A stretch of DNA of 64,000 nt from assembly GCF_023639785.1 (NCBI RefSeq), contig NZ_CP098325.1, positions 496,001 to 560,000 of the forward strand. The letters are read 5' to 3'. The position numbers and the translations under genes are program-made. The notes beneath the pieces were generated by a model. The model saw only the letters and a list, made by a program, of their open reading frames with translations, did not search any database and was not told where the DNA came from. This DNA is from Leclercia adecarboxylata (GTDB taxonomy: Bacteria > Pseudomonadota > Gammaproteobacteria > Enterobacterales > Enterobacteriaceae). Below, one piece after another: positions 24,540 to 33,080 of the stretch. The stretch's first letter is position 1. Every line of letters begins with the position of its first letter.

Positions 24540-25862
24540 ATGGCTAATACCGACTCTGAATTCGCAGGTGATTACGCATCTGCCGGGCAGCACGCGCCAG
24601 CCCAAAGCAGAACCAAAATGATGCTCTCAGCGGGCATCGGCCATTTTATCGAGTGGTTTGATTTCGGCCTCTACGGCACGCTGGCGGCGATCATCGCCAC
24701 TAACTTTTTCGCCAGCGGCGATCCGGTTATCGGGCTGCTGAAATCCTTCGCGGTCTTCGGCTCTGGTTTTTTGATGCGTCCGCTGGGCGGGCTCTTCTTT
24801 GGCTCGATGGGTGACCGTCTGGGGCGGCGCAAAGTGCTGGTGACCGTCATCGTCATCACCTCCTGCTCCACCTTCGTGATGGGCATTTTGCCCACCTGGC
24901 ATCAGGTGGGGATCCTCGCCCCGGTGCTGTTGGTTATCACCCGCCTGGTGCAGGGCTTTGCCGCTGGCGGGGAAAGCTCAGGCGTCATTACCTATCTGGC
25001 CGAAAGCGCCAAACCCAGCCGTCGCGCCACGCTGACCTGCTGGAGCGAAAACTTCAGCTTTATGGCCTTCGTCTGTGGCTCAGGGCTGGTGCTGTTTCTC
25101 ACCCATACGCTGGGCGAAAGCGCCATGAACGACTGGGGCTGGCGCATTCCGTTCCTGCTGGCGGCACCGCTGGGATTAGGCGGGCTCTATATGCGCCGCA
25201 ACATGGAAGACTCCAGCGAATTTCAAAAGCTGAAACAGACCGGCAAGCTGGAGAAAGCTCCCCTGCGTAAATCGCTCTCCACCTCTTCACGCGCCCTGTT
25301 GTTCTGTACCGGCTTTGTGGTGGTAAAAGCGGTCAGCAGCTGGGTACTGCAATCTTTTATGCCGGGCTATCTCTCAACCCATTTGCACTACAGCAAAACC
25401 GACGCCTACCTCATCACCACCCTCGGATTACTGAGCGTCGCAGTCTGTATGCCCATCACCGGCTATCTCTCCGATATCTGGGGGCGTCGGCCGCTGATGC
25501 TGATGGGGTGCGGCGGGTTCATCCTGCTGACCTACCCGGCGATGCTGGTGATGAGCCAGGGCTCGGTGGGCACCTCCGTCGCGGCGATGAGCATGCTGGG
25601 CGTCTTTGTCGCCATGTTTAACGGCGGCTGCGGGGCGGCGATGGTTGAACTGTTCCCGACCGCCATTCGCTACGGCAGCATCGCCATCGCCTACAACCTC
25701 ACGGTGGCGATCTTCGGCGGCGTTACGCCGCTGGCCTCGGCAAGCCTGATCTCGTTAACCGGCGACCCGCTCTCGCCTGCGTGGTACGTGATGATCACCG
25801 CGCTTATCTCATTCATTGCCGTGTGGCTGGCTAAAGAGACCGCCGGCAAAGTGCTGGATTAA
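24540..25862 (+). CDS. MFS metabolite:H+ symporter (MHS family)
   Basis: A 440-residue, 12-helix transporter. GHFIEWFDFGLYG in helix 1, the loop GSMGDRLGRRKVL between helices 2 and 3, and RLVQGFAAGGESSG are hallmarks of the MHS group (ShiA, ProP, KgtP, CitA). It would import an organic acid with protons. The start at 24540 follows CAGGAGG; the upstream frame to 24423 is leader. It heads a five-gene operon for sugar-acid breakdown, so the substrate is probably a hexonate or similar aldonate. Confidence 0.9.
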   Translation: MANTDSEFAGDYASAGQHAPAQSRTKMMLSAGIGHFIEWFDFGLYGTLAAIIATNFFASGDPVIGLLKSFAVFGSGFLMRPLGGLFFGSMGDRLGRRKVLVTVIVITSCSTFVMGILPTWHQVGILAPVLLVITRLVQGFAAGGESSGVITYLAESAKPSRRATLTCWSENFSFMAFVCGSGLVLFLTHTLGESAMNDWGWRIPFLLAAPLGLGGLYMRRNMEDSSEFQKLKQTGKLEKAPLRKSLSTSSRALLFCTGFVVVKAVSSWVLQSFMPGYLSTHLHYSKTDAYLITTLGLLSVAVCMPITGYLSDIWGRRPLMLMGCGGFILLTYPAMLVMSQGSVGTSVAAMSMLGVFVAMFNGGCGAAMVELFPTAIRYGSIAIAYNLTVAIFGGVTPLASASLISLTGDPLSPAWYVMITALISFIAVWLAKETAGKVLD

Positions 25863-25878
25863 CCGTCCCGGAGTTATT

Positions 25879-27030
25879 ATGAAAATTAGTCGCGTTGAAT
25901 GTTTTCCGCTGAAGATCACCCCAAAGCAGGCCTATCTGGGGGGCAGCGTCGAGGGGCATGACAGTGATTACTACTACCGCCCGGAGTACCGCTGCGTCTA
26001 CTCCCGCAAAATGGAAACCTGCCTGGTCAAAATCACCACCGACGACGGCTGCGTCGGCTGGGGAGAGGCGCTGGCGCCTGTGGTGCCCCAGGTCATTGCG
26101 GAGCTGATCACCCAGCTCTTTGCCCCGCTGCTGAAAGGGCAGTCGCCCCTCTCAGGCGGCGTGCTGAACACCCGCATGTACGACGCCATGCGCGATCGCG
26201 GCCATATCACTGGCTACCACATCGACGCCCTGGCGGCCGTGGATATCGCCCTGTGGGATTTAAAAGGCAAGCTGCTTGGCCAGCCGGTCTGGCAACTGCT
26301 GGGCGGCGCGTACCGTGACACCATTCCTTGCTACGTTTCAGGCCTGCCTGAGCCCGACCTGCCTGCGCGTTGCCAGCTGGCGAAACGCTGGCAGGAGAAG
26401 GGCTTTAACGCCGTCAAGCTGGCGCTGGGCTACGGCGTGCGGGAAGACATTGCCAACGTGCGGGCCATTCGCGAAACCCTGGGTGAAGAGGCGCAAATCT
26501 TCCTCGATGCCCACTGGAATTACAGCGTGGCAGACGCCGCAGCGCTGGCCACGGCGCTGGGCGAATTCGGCGTCGGTTTCCTGGAGGCGCCGCTGTTGCC
26601 GGAGGACGTAGCAGGGCACCGCGAGCTGCGCAGCAAAAGCCCGGTGGCGATTGCGCTGGGCGAAACCGAGCGCACCCGCTACCAGTTCAAACCCTTTATC
26701 GAACAGCGGGCGGCGGACATTCTGCAGCCGGACGTGGGCCGCACCGGCATCAGCGAGCTGATGCACATCGCCTCGCTGGCGGAGACCTGGAACCTGTTGG
26801 TCGCCCCGCATCTGAGCGTCGGCCTTGCGCCCTGTATCGCCGCCTCGCTGCACGTCGCGGCCGCTATCCCCAATCTCTACATGCTGGAGTATCAACCTCC
26901 GGTGTTTGAGATTGCCAACCAGCTTCTCACCACGCCGCTCGTCTGCCAGCAGGGGGCGTATCAACTGCCGCAGGGGCCGGGGCTGGGTATTGAAATCAAT
27001 GAAGACGCCGTCATGGAGGCAACATGTTAA
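25879..27030 (+). CDS. Enolase-superfamily sugar-acid dehydratase
   Basis: A 383-residue mandelate racemase/muconate lactonising enzyme protein. The capping domain covers 1-130. The barrel carries NAVKLALGYG (acid/base Lys), FLDAHWNY (Asp ligand), FLEAPLLPED (Glu ligand), LGETER (Glu ligand), LQPDVGRTG (Asp of the dyad) and VAPHLSVG (His of the dyad). The His-Asp dyad and metal ligands fit acid-sugar dehydratases that make 2-keto-3-deoxy acids. The segment has a single Lys (K-L-A) and not KxK, so stereochemistry cannot be guessed. It overlaps the next gene by seven bases. GGAG precedes the start. I do not assign the exact substrate. Confidence 0.88.
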   Translation: MKISRVECFPLKITPKQAYLGGSVEGHDSDYYYRPEYRCVYSRKMETCLVKITTDDGCVGWGEALAPVVPQVIAELITQLFAPLLKGQSPLSGGVLNTRMYDAMRDRGHITGYHIDALAAVDIALWDLKGKLLGQPVWQLLGGAYRDTIPCYVSGLPEPDLPARCQLAKRWQEKGFNAVKLALGYGVREDIANVRAIRETLGEEAQIFLDAHWNYSVADAAALATALGEFGVGFLEAPLLPEDVAGHRELRSKSPVAIALGETERTRYQFKPFIEQRAADILQPDVGRTGISELMHIASLAETWNLLVAPHLSVGLAPCIAASLHVAAAIPNLYMLEYQPPVFEIANQLLTTPLVCQQGAYQLPQGPGLGIEINEDAVMEATC

Positions 27031-27920
27031 AAGGCAACGTACCGATTCTGGCCACCGCGTTTGATGCTGAAGGTGAGGTGGATTTCGCCTCGATTGAGCG
27101 GCTGGTGAAATTCCTGCTGCAACAGGGTATCGATGGCCTGGCGCTGTTCGGCAATGCCTCCGAAGGCTACGCTCTGACCCTGGGGGAAAAAGAGGCGCTG
27201 TTCAACTGCGTCAGGAAGCTGACCGGCGATCTGCCGCTGGTGGCCGCCGCCGGGGGCGCCGCCTCAGCCGTGGCGATTGAAGAGATTACCCGGATACAGC
27301 GCTGGGGCGCCCGGGTCGCGATGGTAAACCCCCCCTCGGTGGTAAAACCAGGCCCGGATGAGATCGTCAGTTTCTACCGCGACATCTGCGAGGCCTGCGA
27401 TATTGAGATCATGATTCAGGATGCGCCGCTGATGACCGGGGTCAACATCCCGGTGGCCACGCTGGTGACGCTCTGCCAGTCGTTTCCGGCCATTAAATAC
27501 ATCAAAGTGGAGCAGCCGCCGACCACGTTGAAAATCACCGCCCTGAAGCAGGCCCTGGGCGACAGCGTGGGCTTGTTCGGCGGCCTGAACGCGGGTTTTC
27601 TCTACGAAGAGCTGCGTCGCGGCGTGATCGGCACCATGCCCGCCTGCGAATTCCCGGATGTGATCAATATGATTTTGCAGGCCTGGCAGCATAACCCGCG
27701 GGAAGCACAGTCTCTTTTCTACCGCTATCTGCCGTTCCTGCGCTACGGCGTCCAGCCGGGGATCGGCGTGGCGATCCACAAAACCGTTCTGCACCGGGCG
27801 GGGATCTTCACCACAGACGTGGTGCGTGCCCCGGCAAAAGGGCTGGACGCGGTCACCCGCGACGAGTTGCAGGATCTCACTGACGCACTGCCGCTGGCGG
27901 TGTTCGGAGCGCGGGTATGA
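27024..27920 (+). CDS. DapA/NAL-family aldolase or dehydratase
   Basis: A 298-residue (beta/alpha)8-barrel protein of the dihydrodipicolinate synthase/N-acetylneuraminate lyase family. The Schiff-base Lys is K161 (YIKVEQPP), the same number as in E. coli DapA. The usual catalytic Tyr at position 133 is Asp here (MIQDAPLMTGV), and the usual GTTGE loop reads GNASEGY. It is therefore not the lysine enzyme. In this operon it probably cleaves or dehydrates a 2-keto-3-deoxy sugar acid. The start overlaps the dehydratase gene and the end overlaps dgoK (ATGA). Confidence 0.86.
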   Translation: MLKGNVPILATAFDAEGEVDFASIERLVKFLLQQGIDGLALFGNASEGYALTLGEKEALFNCVRKLTGDLPLVAAAGGAASAVAIEEITRIQRWGARVAMVNPPSVVKPGPDEIVSFYRDICEACDIEIMIQDAPLMTGVNIPVATLVTLCQSFPAIKYIKVEQPPTTLKITALKQALGDSVGLFGGLNAGFLYEELRRGVIGTMPACEFPDVINMILQAWQHNPREAQSLFYRYLPFLRYGVQPGIGVAIHKTVLHRAGIFTTDVVRAPAKGLDAVTRDELQDLTDALPLAVFGARV

Positions 27921-28810
27921 ACTACATTGCCGTGGACTGGGGGACCAGCAATTTTCGGGCGATCAGCGTGCGTGACGGCCAGGTGATCCGCACCGTGCAG
28001 GACACCTGCGGCGTGGCAACCTGCGAGCGCGGCGAATTACCGGCAATTTTACGCCAGCAGCTGTTGCGGCTGGAAGAGGCCTGGGACCCGCATCTGCCCG
28101 TGCTGCTGTGCGGCATGATAGGCAGCAACATCGGTATTGCCGATGCGGGCTACATGCAGCTACCGCTCAGCTTTCGCGAGCTGCTGGGCAAAGGCCGCGA
28201 ACTGCCCGGCATCCTCAGCAATCCGCTGACCCTGCGGCCAGGTATTTGCGATCCGCAGGCCAACGAGATCTGCCGGGGCGAAGAGATGCAGCTGGCTGGC
28301 GCCATCGCCCTGACGGATGCCAGCACTTTCGCCGCCGTGGGCACCCACAGCAAATGGATGACCGTCGATCGCCCGCAGCAGCGCGTGACGGGCCTGCGTA
28401 CCCTGATGACCGGCGAGCTCTATCATCTGGTGTTAAACCACTCGGTGGTGGGCAAAGGGCTTCCCCCTCAGGTCACCTCCGCCAGCGCCTTCAGCGAGGG
28501 GGTTGCCGTGGCGCAGGCGACAGAGGCCGGGCAGGGGGATCTGGTGAGCGAGCTGTTTCGCTGTCGGGGACGGTACATTCTGGGGCATCTCGACCCGGCT
28601 TTCGCCGCGAGCTGGCTCTCCGGCCTGCTGATAGGTCACGAGGTGCTGCGCGGCCATCCGCTGAACGAGAACGTCTGTTTTATCGGCAGCCGTGCCCTGC
28701 TGCCTCTCTACCAGCAAGCCTGCGAGCAAATCGGGCTGCCCTGTTCCGCGCTGGAGGCGGAAACCGCGCTGATTGCCGGGCTGAACGAGGTATTCCGCCA
28801 TGATTGCTAA
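27917..28810 (+). CDS. dgoK: 2-Dehydro-3-deoxygalactonokinase family (DgoK)
   Basis: A 297-residue kinase starting MNYIAVDWGTSNFRA, the phosphate-1 motif of the family, with GTHSKWM and FIGSRALLPLY later. It matches DgoK, which phosphorylates 2-keto-3-deoxygalactonate with ATP. With the next gene it forms the DeLey-Doudoroff pair that yields pyruvate and glyceraldehyde 3-phosphate. It overlaps neighbouring genes on both sides (ATGA, and 11 bases). The sugar could be another hexonate, since the dehydratase is not clearly DgoD. Confidence 0.9.
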   Translation: MNYIAVDWGTSNFRAISVRDGQVIRTVQDTCGVATCERGELPAILRQQLLRLEEAWDPHLPVLLCGMIGSNIGIADAGYMQLPLSFRELLGKGRELPGILSNPLTLRPGICDPQANEICRGEEMQLAGAIALTDASTFAAVGTHSKWMTVDRPQQRVTGLRTLMTGELYHLVLNHSVVGKGLPPQVTSASAFSEGVAVAQATEAGQGDLVSELFRCRGRYILGHLDPAFAASWLSGLLIGHEVLRGHPLNENVCFIGSRALLPLYQQACEQIGLPCSALEAETALIAGLNEVFRHDC

Positions 28811-29441
28811 CGCCGACATTATTGCGATTTTACGTGGCATCACCCCTGCCGGTTGCGTGGAGCAGGTGGCCTGCCTGCGGGACCACGGCATCACCACCGT
28901 TGAGATCACCACCAACTCGCCGGAGTGGATCGCCAGCCTGTGCAGGCTGCGTGCCGCCTTTGGTGATGCGGTGACGGTAGGGGCCGGAACGGTCTTAACC
29001 CCGGAACATGTTGCCAGCGCCGCCGCTGCCGGAGCGCGATTTATTCTCACCCCCAATCTTGATCCGGAGGTGATCCACGCGGCAAAACGTCACGATCTTG
29101 GGGTGTGTGCAGGGGTGATGACCCCCAGCGAGATTTTCAGCGCCTGCGAGGCGGGGGCCGACGTGCTGAAGATTTTCCCGGCCGGTGCGTTGCCGCAAAA
29201 CTATCCGCAACTGATTCGCGGTCCGCTCTGTGCGCCGGTCCGCTTTTCGGCTGTGGGCGGCGTGGACGTCAATAACGCCGCCGACTATCTGCGCTACTAC
29301 GACAGCGTCGGGATCGGCAGCGCGCTCTACAGGCCCGGGCAGTCAGTCGCGATCACCGCAGCGCGTTGCGCGCTACTGCTGGAGCGCCGGGAGCGCGGAC
29401 CCGCTGATTTTACGCGCGGCAGAGATCAGGAAATGGCGTAG
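28800..29441 (+). CDS. dgoA: 2-Dehydro-3-deoxy-6-phosphogalactonate aldolase (DgoA type)
   Basis: A 213-residue class I KDPG/KDPGal aldolase. EITTNSPEW carries the catalytic Glu and DVLKIFPAGAL the Schiff-base Lys; GAGTVLT is the loop typical of the family. It cleaves the kinase product to pyruvate and D-glyceraldehyde 3-phosphate. It is the last gene of the operon, and its 3' end overlaps the convergent IclR regulator by 69 bases. Confidence 0.92.
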   Translation: MIANADIIAILRGITPAGCVEQVACLRDHGITTVEITTNSPEWIASLCRLRAAFGDAVTVGAGTVLTPEHVASAAAAGARFILTPNLDPEVIHAAKRHDLGVCAGVMTPSEIFSACEAGADVLKIFPAGALPQNYPQLIRGPLCAPVRFSAVGGVDVNNAADYLRYYDSVGIGSALYRPGQSVAITAARCALLLERRERGPADFTRGRDQEMA

Positions 29442-30068
29442 CTTGTCGATGTCCAGCTTATCGCCCTGAATGTTCGACAGGGCGATGGCGGCCTGCATAC
29501 CCGGAATAATGCAGGCCATGCGGTAATCTGTTTCGTCAAAGGTTTTGCCGAACACCTGGTGACGCCGGGCCTCTTCGATATCGCGCCTGAGCAGCTGATA
29601 ATCATGTACCCCCAGGCGAGCCACGATCTCTTCGTCGCTCATCGCCGACAGCAATTTGATGCCAATCACCGAGTCATGCACCGGAAAAGACGCGTAGTTT
29701 CCGATGGCTCTGGCGATGCTTTTGCCGCCGCGCGTATGAATGAGATAGACCACGTTTTTGCCGCTTAGCACCCCCACGACAATCGACACCGAGTGGCTGC
29801 CGGTCTCCTCCAGCATCTCCAGCACGGCGGTGTAAAACGCGGAATTATGGATCGCATTCGCCGAGAGGCGGTGGATACCCATTCCCAGGCTGTACTTGCG
29901 TCTGGCGTCCTGCTGCACCATCTCCAGCGCCAGCAGGGTTTGCATCAGGCGGGAGACTTTAGCCGGATCCAGCCCCATCTCCCGGCCAATCTCGCGAATA
30001 CCGAAAGCACGATTACCTGTCGCCAGCAGATTAAGGCAACGAAATGCGTCAAAGACAGTGCTGTTCAT
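29373..30068 (-). CDS. IclR-family regulator of the sugar-acid operon
   Basis: A 231-residue protein with a winged helix-turn-helix near residues 20-70 (FGIREIGREMGLDPAKVSRLMQTLL) and an IclR effector-binding domain with VGVLSGKNVVYLIHTRGG and PVHDSVIGIKLL. The start at 30068 (MNSTVFDAF) has AAGGTGAG upstream; the frame up to 30155 is leader. It converges with and overlaps dgoA by 69 bases, so transcription of one opposes the other. Control of the symporter-to-aldolase operon is inferred from position. Confidence 0.88.
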   Translation of the reverse strand: MNSTVFDAFRCLNLLATGNRAFGIREIGREMGLDPAKVSRLMQTLLALEMVQQDARRKYSLGMGIHRLSANAIHNSAFYTAVLEMLEETGSHSVSIVVGVLSGKNVVYLIHTRGGKSIARAIGNYASFPVHDSVIGIKLLSAMSDEEIVARLGVHDYQLLRRDIEEARRHQVFGKTFDETDYRMACIIPGMQAAIALSNIQGDKLDIDKLRHFLISAARKISGSALPALQQ

Positions 30069-30161
30069 CTCACCTTCCGGGGAATGGATTCCGTCCCTTA
30101 AGTGTAAGAGGGGAAGGAGAGGAAAAATATTGTTGGTCACGACGAGTGTGAACAAGGCAGG

Positions 30162-30197
30162 AAAAAAAAGGGCATCGGGGAGCCATTGCCCCCCGAT
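30162..30197 (-). terminator. Intrinsic terminator after the alpha/beta hydrolase
   Basis: On the minus strand ATCGGGG (30197-30191) pairs with CCCCGAT (30180-30174) around a ten-base loop, followed by GCCC and eight T residues (A-run at 30162-30169). Confidence 0.8.
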
Positions 30198-30205
30198 CCA
30201 CAGCG

Positions 30206-31027
30206 TTACAGCGACTTCACAAACGTCAGCAGGTCTTCGTTCAGCTGGTCCTGATGCGTCAGCGCAAAGCCGTGCGGGGCGTTGTCATACACCTTCAGTT
30301 CCGCGTTGCTAATCAGCTCTGCTGCCACTTTACCGGTGGACTCGAACGGCACGATCTGGTCATTGCTGCCGTGGATCACCAGCGTCGGGACGTCGACTTT
30401 CGCCATATCGGCGCGGAAGTCGGTTTCGGCGAAGGCGGTCACGCAGTCCAGGGTGCCTTTCAGGGAGGCCAGCAGGGCGATGTTCAGGGTCTGGGTCAGG
30501 GCGCCCTCAGAGACAGTCTGCCCGGCGTTGGTGCCGTAGAACGGCGTGGCGAAATCGCTGATGAACTGGGCGCGATCTTTCAGCAGCCCGTCGCGAATGC
30601 CGGCGAAGACCGACTGATCCACACCCTGCGGGTAAGAGTCAGACTTACCGAAGATCGGCGTTACCGCACCCAGCAGCGCCAGCCCGGCCACGCGGTCGGT
30701 GCCGTAGGTGCCGATGTAGCGGCTCACGTCGCCACCGCCCATGGAGAAGCCCACCAGGGTCACGTCGCGCAGATCCAGGGCGGTGATCAGGTCGTTGATG
30801 TCAGAGGCAAAGGTGTCGTAGTCATAGCCGTTCCACGGCTGATCCGAACGGCCAAAGCCGCGACGGTCGAAGGCGATGGCGCGGAACCCACGCTCGGCCA
30901 GGTAGTTCAGCTGGCTGTCCCACATGTCGGCATCCAGCGGCCAGCCGTGGCTGAACAGCACCGGCTTACCTGCGCCCCAGTCTTTGTAGTAAATCTGCGT
31001 GCCGTCTTTCGCTTTGATCGTAGCCAT
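30206..31027 (-). CDS. Alpha/beta hydrolase, cofactor-free haloperoxidase/esterase type
   Basis: A 273-residue protein with the catalytic triad visible: Ser in GFSMGGG (about residue 95), Asp in HGSNDQIVP (about 225) and His in APHGFALTH (about 254); the oxyanion segment is SHGWPLDADMW. It resembles non-haem chloroperoxidases and arylesterases, which hydrolyse small esters. No signal peptide, so cytoplasmic. It is the last gene of the leftward operon that starts with the amidohydrolase, 30 bases after the MFS gene. The substrate is unknown. Confidence 0.88.
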   Translation of the reverse strand: MATIKAKDGTQIYYKDWGAGKPVLFSHGWPLDADMWDSQLNYLAERGFRAIAFDRRGFGRSDQPWNGYDYDTFASDINDLITALDLRDVTLVGFSMGGGDVSRYIGTYGTDRVAGLALLGAVTPIFGKSDSYPQGVDQSVFAGIRDGLLKDRAQFISDFATPFYGTNAGQTVSEGALTQTLNIALLASLKGTLDCVTAFAETDFRADMAKVDVPTLVIHGSNDQIVPFESTGKVAAELISNAELKVYDNAPHGFALTHQDQLNEDLLTFVKSL

Positions 31028-31057
31028 AGTCTCTTCCTCAAAATGTTGTTTTAGGTT

Positions 31058-32668
31058 TTAAACCGGCGCCACCAGATAGCGGGTCGCCGGGGGTGCATCG
31101 CCCTGATGAAAAGCCAGCACGCGGCTTTGCAGCAGGTGGTCATTCATGGTGTGTCGCTCCTGCAGACGCAGGTGTTCAACCCAGGATCCCAGCAGGAAGG
31201 TCTCGATATAGAGGCCCGGCCGGTCGATATCTTCATACACCGCCCAGCTCATGGCCCCCGCCCGGCGGCGGACCCGGCGCAGCTCGTGTACCGCCTGCAG
31301 AAAGTCATTAACCGCTTCGGGATCAACCTGATACTCGCAGGAGACCAGCACCGGGCCGCGCTCGTTAGGGATGTTCTCACGGGCGTCGTCGGCAATCAGC
31401 CCGCTGGTGTCGAGGTTCAGGTTGGGATCCTTCTCCAGCTTCCAGCGCAGCACCGTGGCGCTCGCCAGCAGCATCCCCACCGTCGCCACGCAGAGTGAGG
31501 TGGCGGTGTTAACGTGCGAGGCAATCTGTCCCCACAGGGCGCTGCCCGCGGTCATCGAGCCGAAAAAGACTGTCAGATAGACCGCCAGCGCCCGGGCCTT
31601 CACCCAGCGTGCGGCGCTGCGTTGCGCCCCCAGGTTGAGGGTGGACAGCACCGCAATCCACGCAAAGCCGGTGAAAAACTCAAACAGGTTCAGCAGCCAG
31701 AAGTGGCGCACGAAGGCCAGGGCCAGCATGGTGATGGCGAAGACCAGGCTTGCCGCCACCATCAGCCGGTCGGCGTTCAGGTGCTGGCGCAGACGCGGCA
31801 GCAGCACCGCCCCGGCTATCGCCCCCAGCCCGATGCAGGCCAGCATAATGCCGTACCCGGCCGGGCCAAGGCCCAGCTCCCGGCGCGCCACCAGGGGCAG
31901 CAGCGCCCAGCCCGCGCTGGCGAACACGAAGAACGCCACGGTGCGGATCAACACGTTACGCAGCACCGGGGCGGCGTGGACGTAGCGCACCCCGGCACGC
32001 ACCGCCGCGAAGAAGTGCTCCGGCGGCAGGCGCTGCACGGAAGCGGCAGGCTTCCAGCGCCACAGCACCCAGGCCACCCCCAGCACCGACAGGGCATTGA
32101 GCAGGAACACCATCCACGGCCCCGCCAGCGAGAGCAAAAAGCCGCCCAGCGCCGGGCCGATGGCGCGGCTGATGTTCACCCCCAGCGAGTTGAGGGCGAT
32201 TGCCGGGCCGAGTTCCGCCTTGCTCACCAGATCCGGCACCACCGCCTGGAACGGCGGCGAGCTCATGGCGCTGCCCACGCTCAGCAGAAACGCTGCCACC
32301 AGCAGCACCGTCGGCGTCACCTGGCCGGTAAACGACAGCACCGTCAGCCCGGCGGCGGCGATAAACACCCACAGCTGCGAAAACAGCAGGTACTTGCGCC
32401 GGTCGACGATGTCCGCCATCACCCCAGAGGGCAGGGCGAAGAGGAACATCGGCAGGCTGCTCGCCGCCTGGACCATCGCGATATCCAGCGGATCGGCGCT
32501 GAGGGTCAGCATGCTCCAGTTCACCCCGACGTCGCTCATCCAGGAGCCGACGTTCGACACCACCGTGGCAATCCACAGCATGCGGAACACCCGCTGGTGC
32601 AGCGGCTGCCACGTCGACATCGCCGGGGCAGGCGGGTGCTCAATGTGCGCGTCGGTCACCTGGGTCAT
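31058..32668 (-). CDS. MFS transporter with C-terminal ABM-like domain
   Basis: A 536-residue protein. Residues 1-400 form 10-12 membrane helices of the MFS_3 (enterobactin-exporter-like) group, with GVMADIVDRRKYLL as the helix 2-3 loop. Residues 430-536 form a soluble domain (GPVLVSCEYQVDPEAVNDFLQAVHELRRV and YIETFLLGSWVEHLRLQERHT) like antibiotic-biosynthesis monooxygenase folds. The start at 32668 (GGAGAG upstream) overlaps the doxX stop. It probably exports or senses a metabolite of this cluster. Confidence 0.88.
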   Translation of the reverse strand: MTQVTDAHIEHPPAPAMSTWQPLHQRVFRMLWIATVVSNVGSWMSDVGVNWSMLTLSADPLDIAMVQAASSLPMFLFALPSGVMADIVDRRKYLLFSQLWVFIAAAGLTVLSFTGQVTPTVLLVAAFLLSVGSAMSSPPFQAVVPDLVSKAELGPAIALNSLGVNISRAIGPALGGFLLSLAGPWMVFLLNALSVLGVAWVLWRWKPAASVQRLPPEHFFAAVRAGVRYVHAAPVLRNVLIRTVAFFVFASAGWALLPLVARRELGLGPAGYGIMLACIGLGAIAGAVLLPRLRQHLNADRLMVAASLVFAITMLALAFVRHFWLLNLFEFFTGFAWIAVLSTLNLGAQRSAARWVKARALAVYLTVFFGSMTAGSALWGQIASHVNTATSLCVATVGMLLASATVLRWKLEKDPNLNLDTSGLIADDARENIPNERGPVLVSCEYQVDPEAVNDFLQAVHELRRVRRRAGAMSWAVYEDIDRPGLYIETFLLGSWVEHLRLQERHTMNDHLLQSRVLAFHQGDAPPATRYLVAPV

Positions 32669-33078
32669 GCGAATCTCTCCATGGCGCGGGTGCGTACCCG
32701 CCACGCGCCGGGGCCGGTGATGGCAAGGGTGGTGAAGACGATCAGCAGCAGCCAGCCAAACTGACCTTCGGCAATCGACCAGTCAGGATGCACCGCCAGC
32801 ATCGCCACCAGCAGCACGGCGATAATCGGCACGCAGGCCAGCCGGGTCGCCACGCCGAACAGGATCAGGATCGGGCAGATCACCTCCGCGACGATCGCCG
32901 GGATCAGGCTGAAGTACGGCCCGAAACCAAAGGGATCTTCGATCCGCGTCAGTTCTTCGCTGAAATGAAACACCTTCGGCAGGCCGTGTACGTAGAGCAA
33001 CAGCAGGCTGCCGGTGATGCGCAGGAAGAACAGCCCCAGGTCGATCCGGGGCAGGGTCTGTTGGGTTGAGTTCATCAT
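32665..33078 (-). CDS. DoxX-family membrane protein
   Basis: A 137-residue protein with four hydrophobic segments; LFFLRITGSLLLLYVHGLPKV and ICPILILFGVATRLACVP are typical of DoxX/SURF4 proteins. The family is associated with membrane redox chemistry, but no defined reaction can be assigned. It lies two bases after the amidohydrolase and overlaps the MFS gene (ATGA), so it is co-translated with both. Confidence 0.88.
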   Translation of the reverse strand: MMNSTQQTLPRIDLGLFFLRITGSLLLLYVHGLPKVFHFSEELTRIEDPFGFGPYFSLIPAIVAEVICPILILFGVATRLACVPIIAVLLVAMLAVHPDWSIAEGQFGWLLLIVFTTLAITGPGAWRVRTRAMERFA

Positions 33079-33080
33079 GA

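Noticed and set aside
16250..24540. A second copy of the leuX 3' end as attR
   Set aside because: No match to the GGTTCGAGTCC/CTTCGGCACCA portion was found by reading the likely island borders; an alignment tool could still find a degraded copy.
31514..32764. A 416-codon plus-strand frame opposite the MFS/DoxX genes
   Set aside because: Arg-, Gln- and His-rich low-complexity product with no ribosome binding site or homology; antisense to real membrane proteins.
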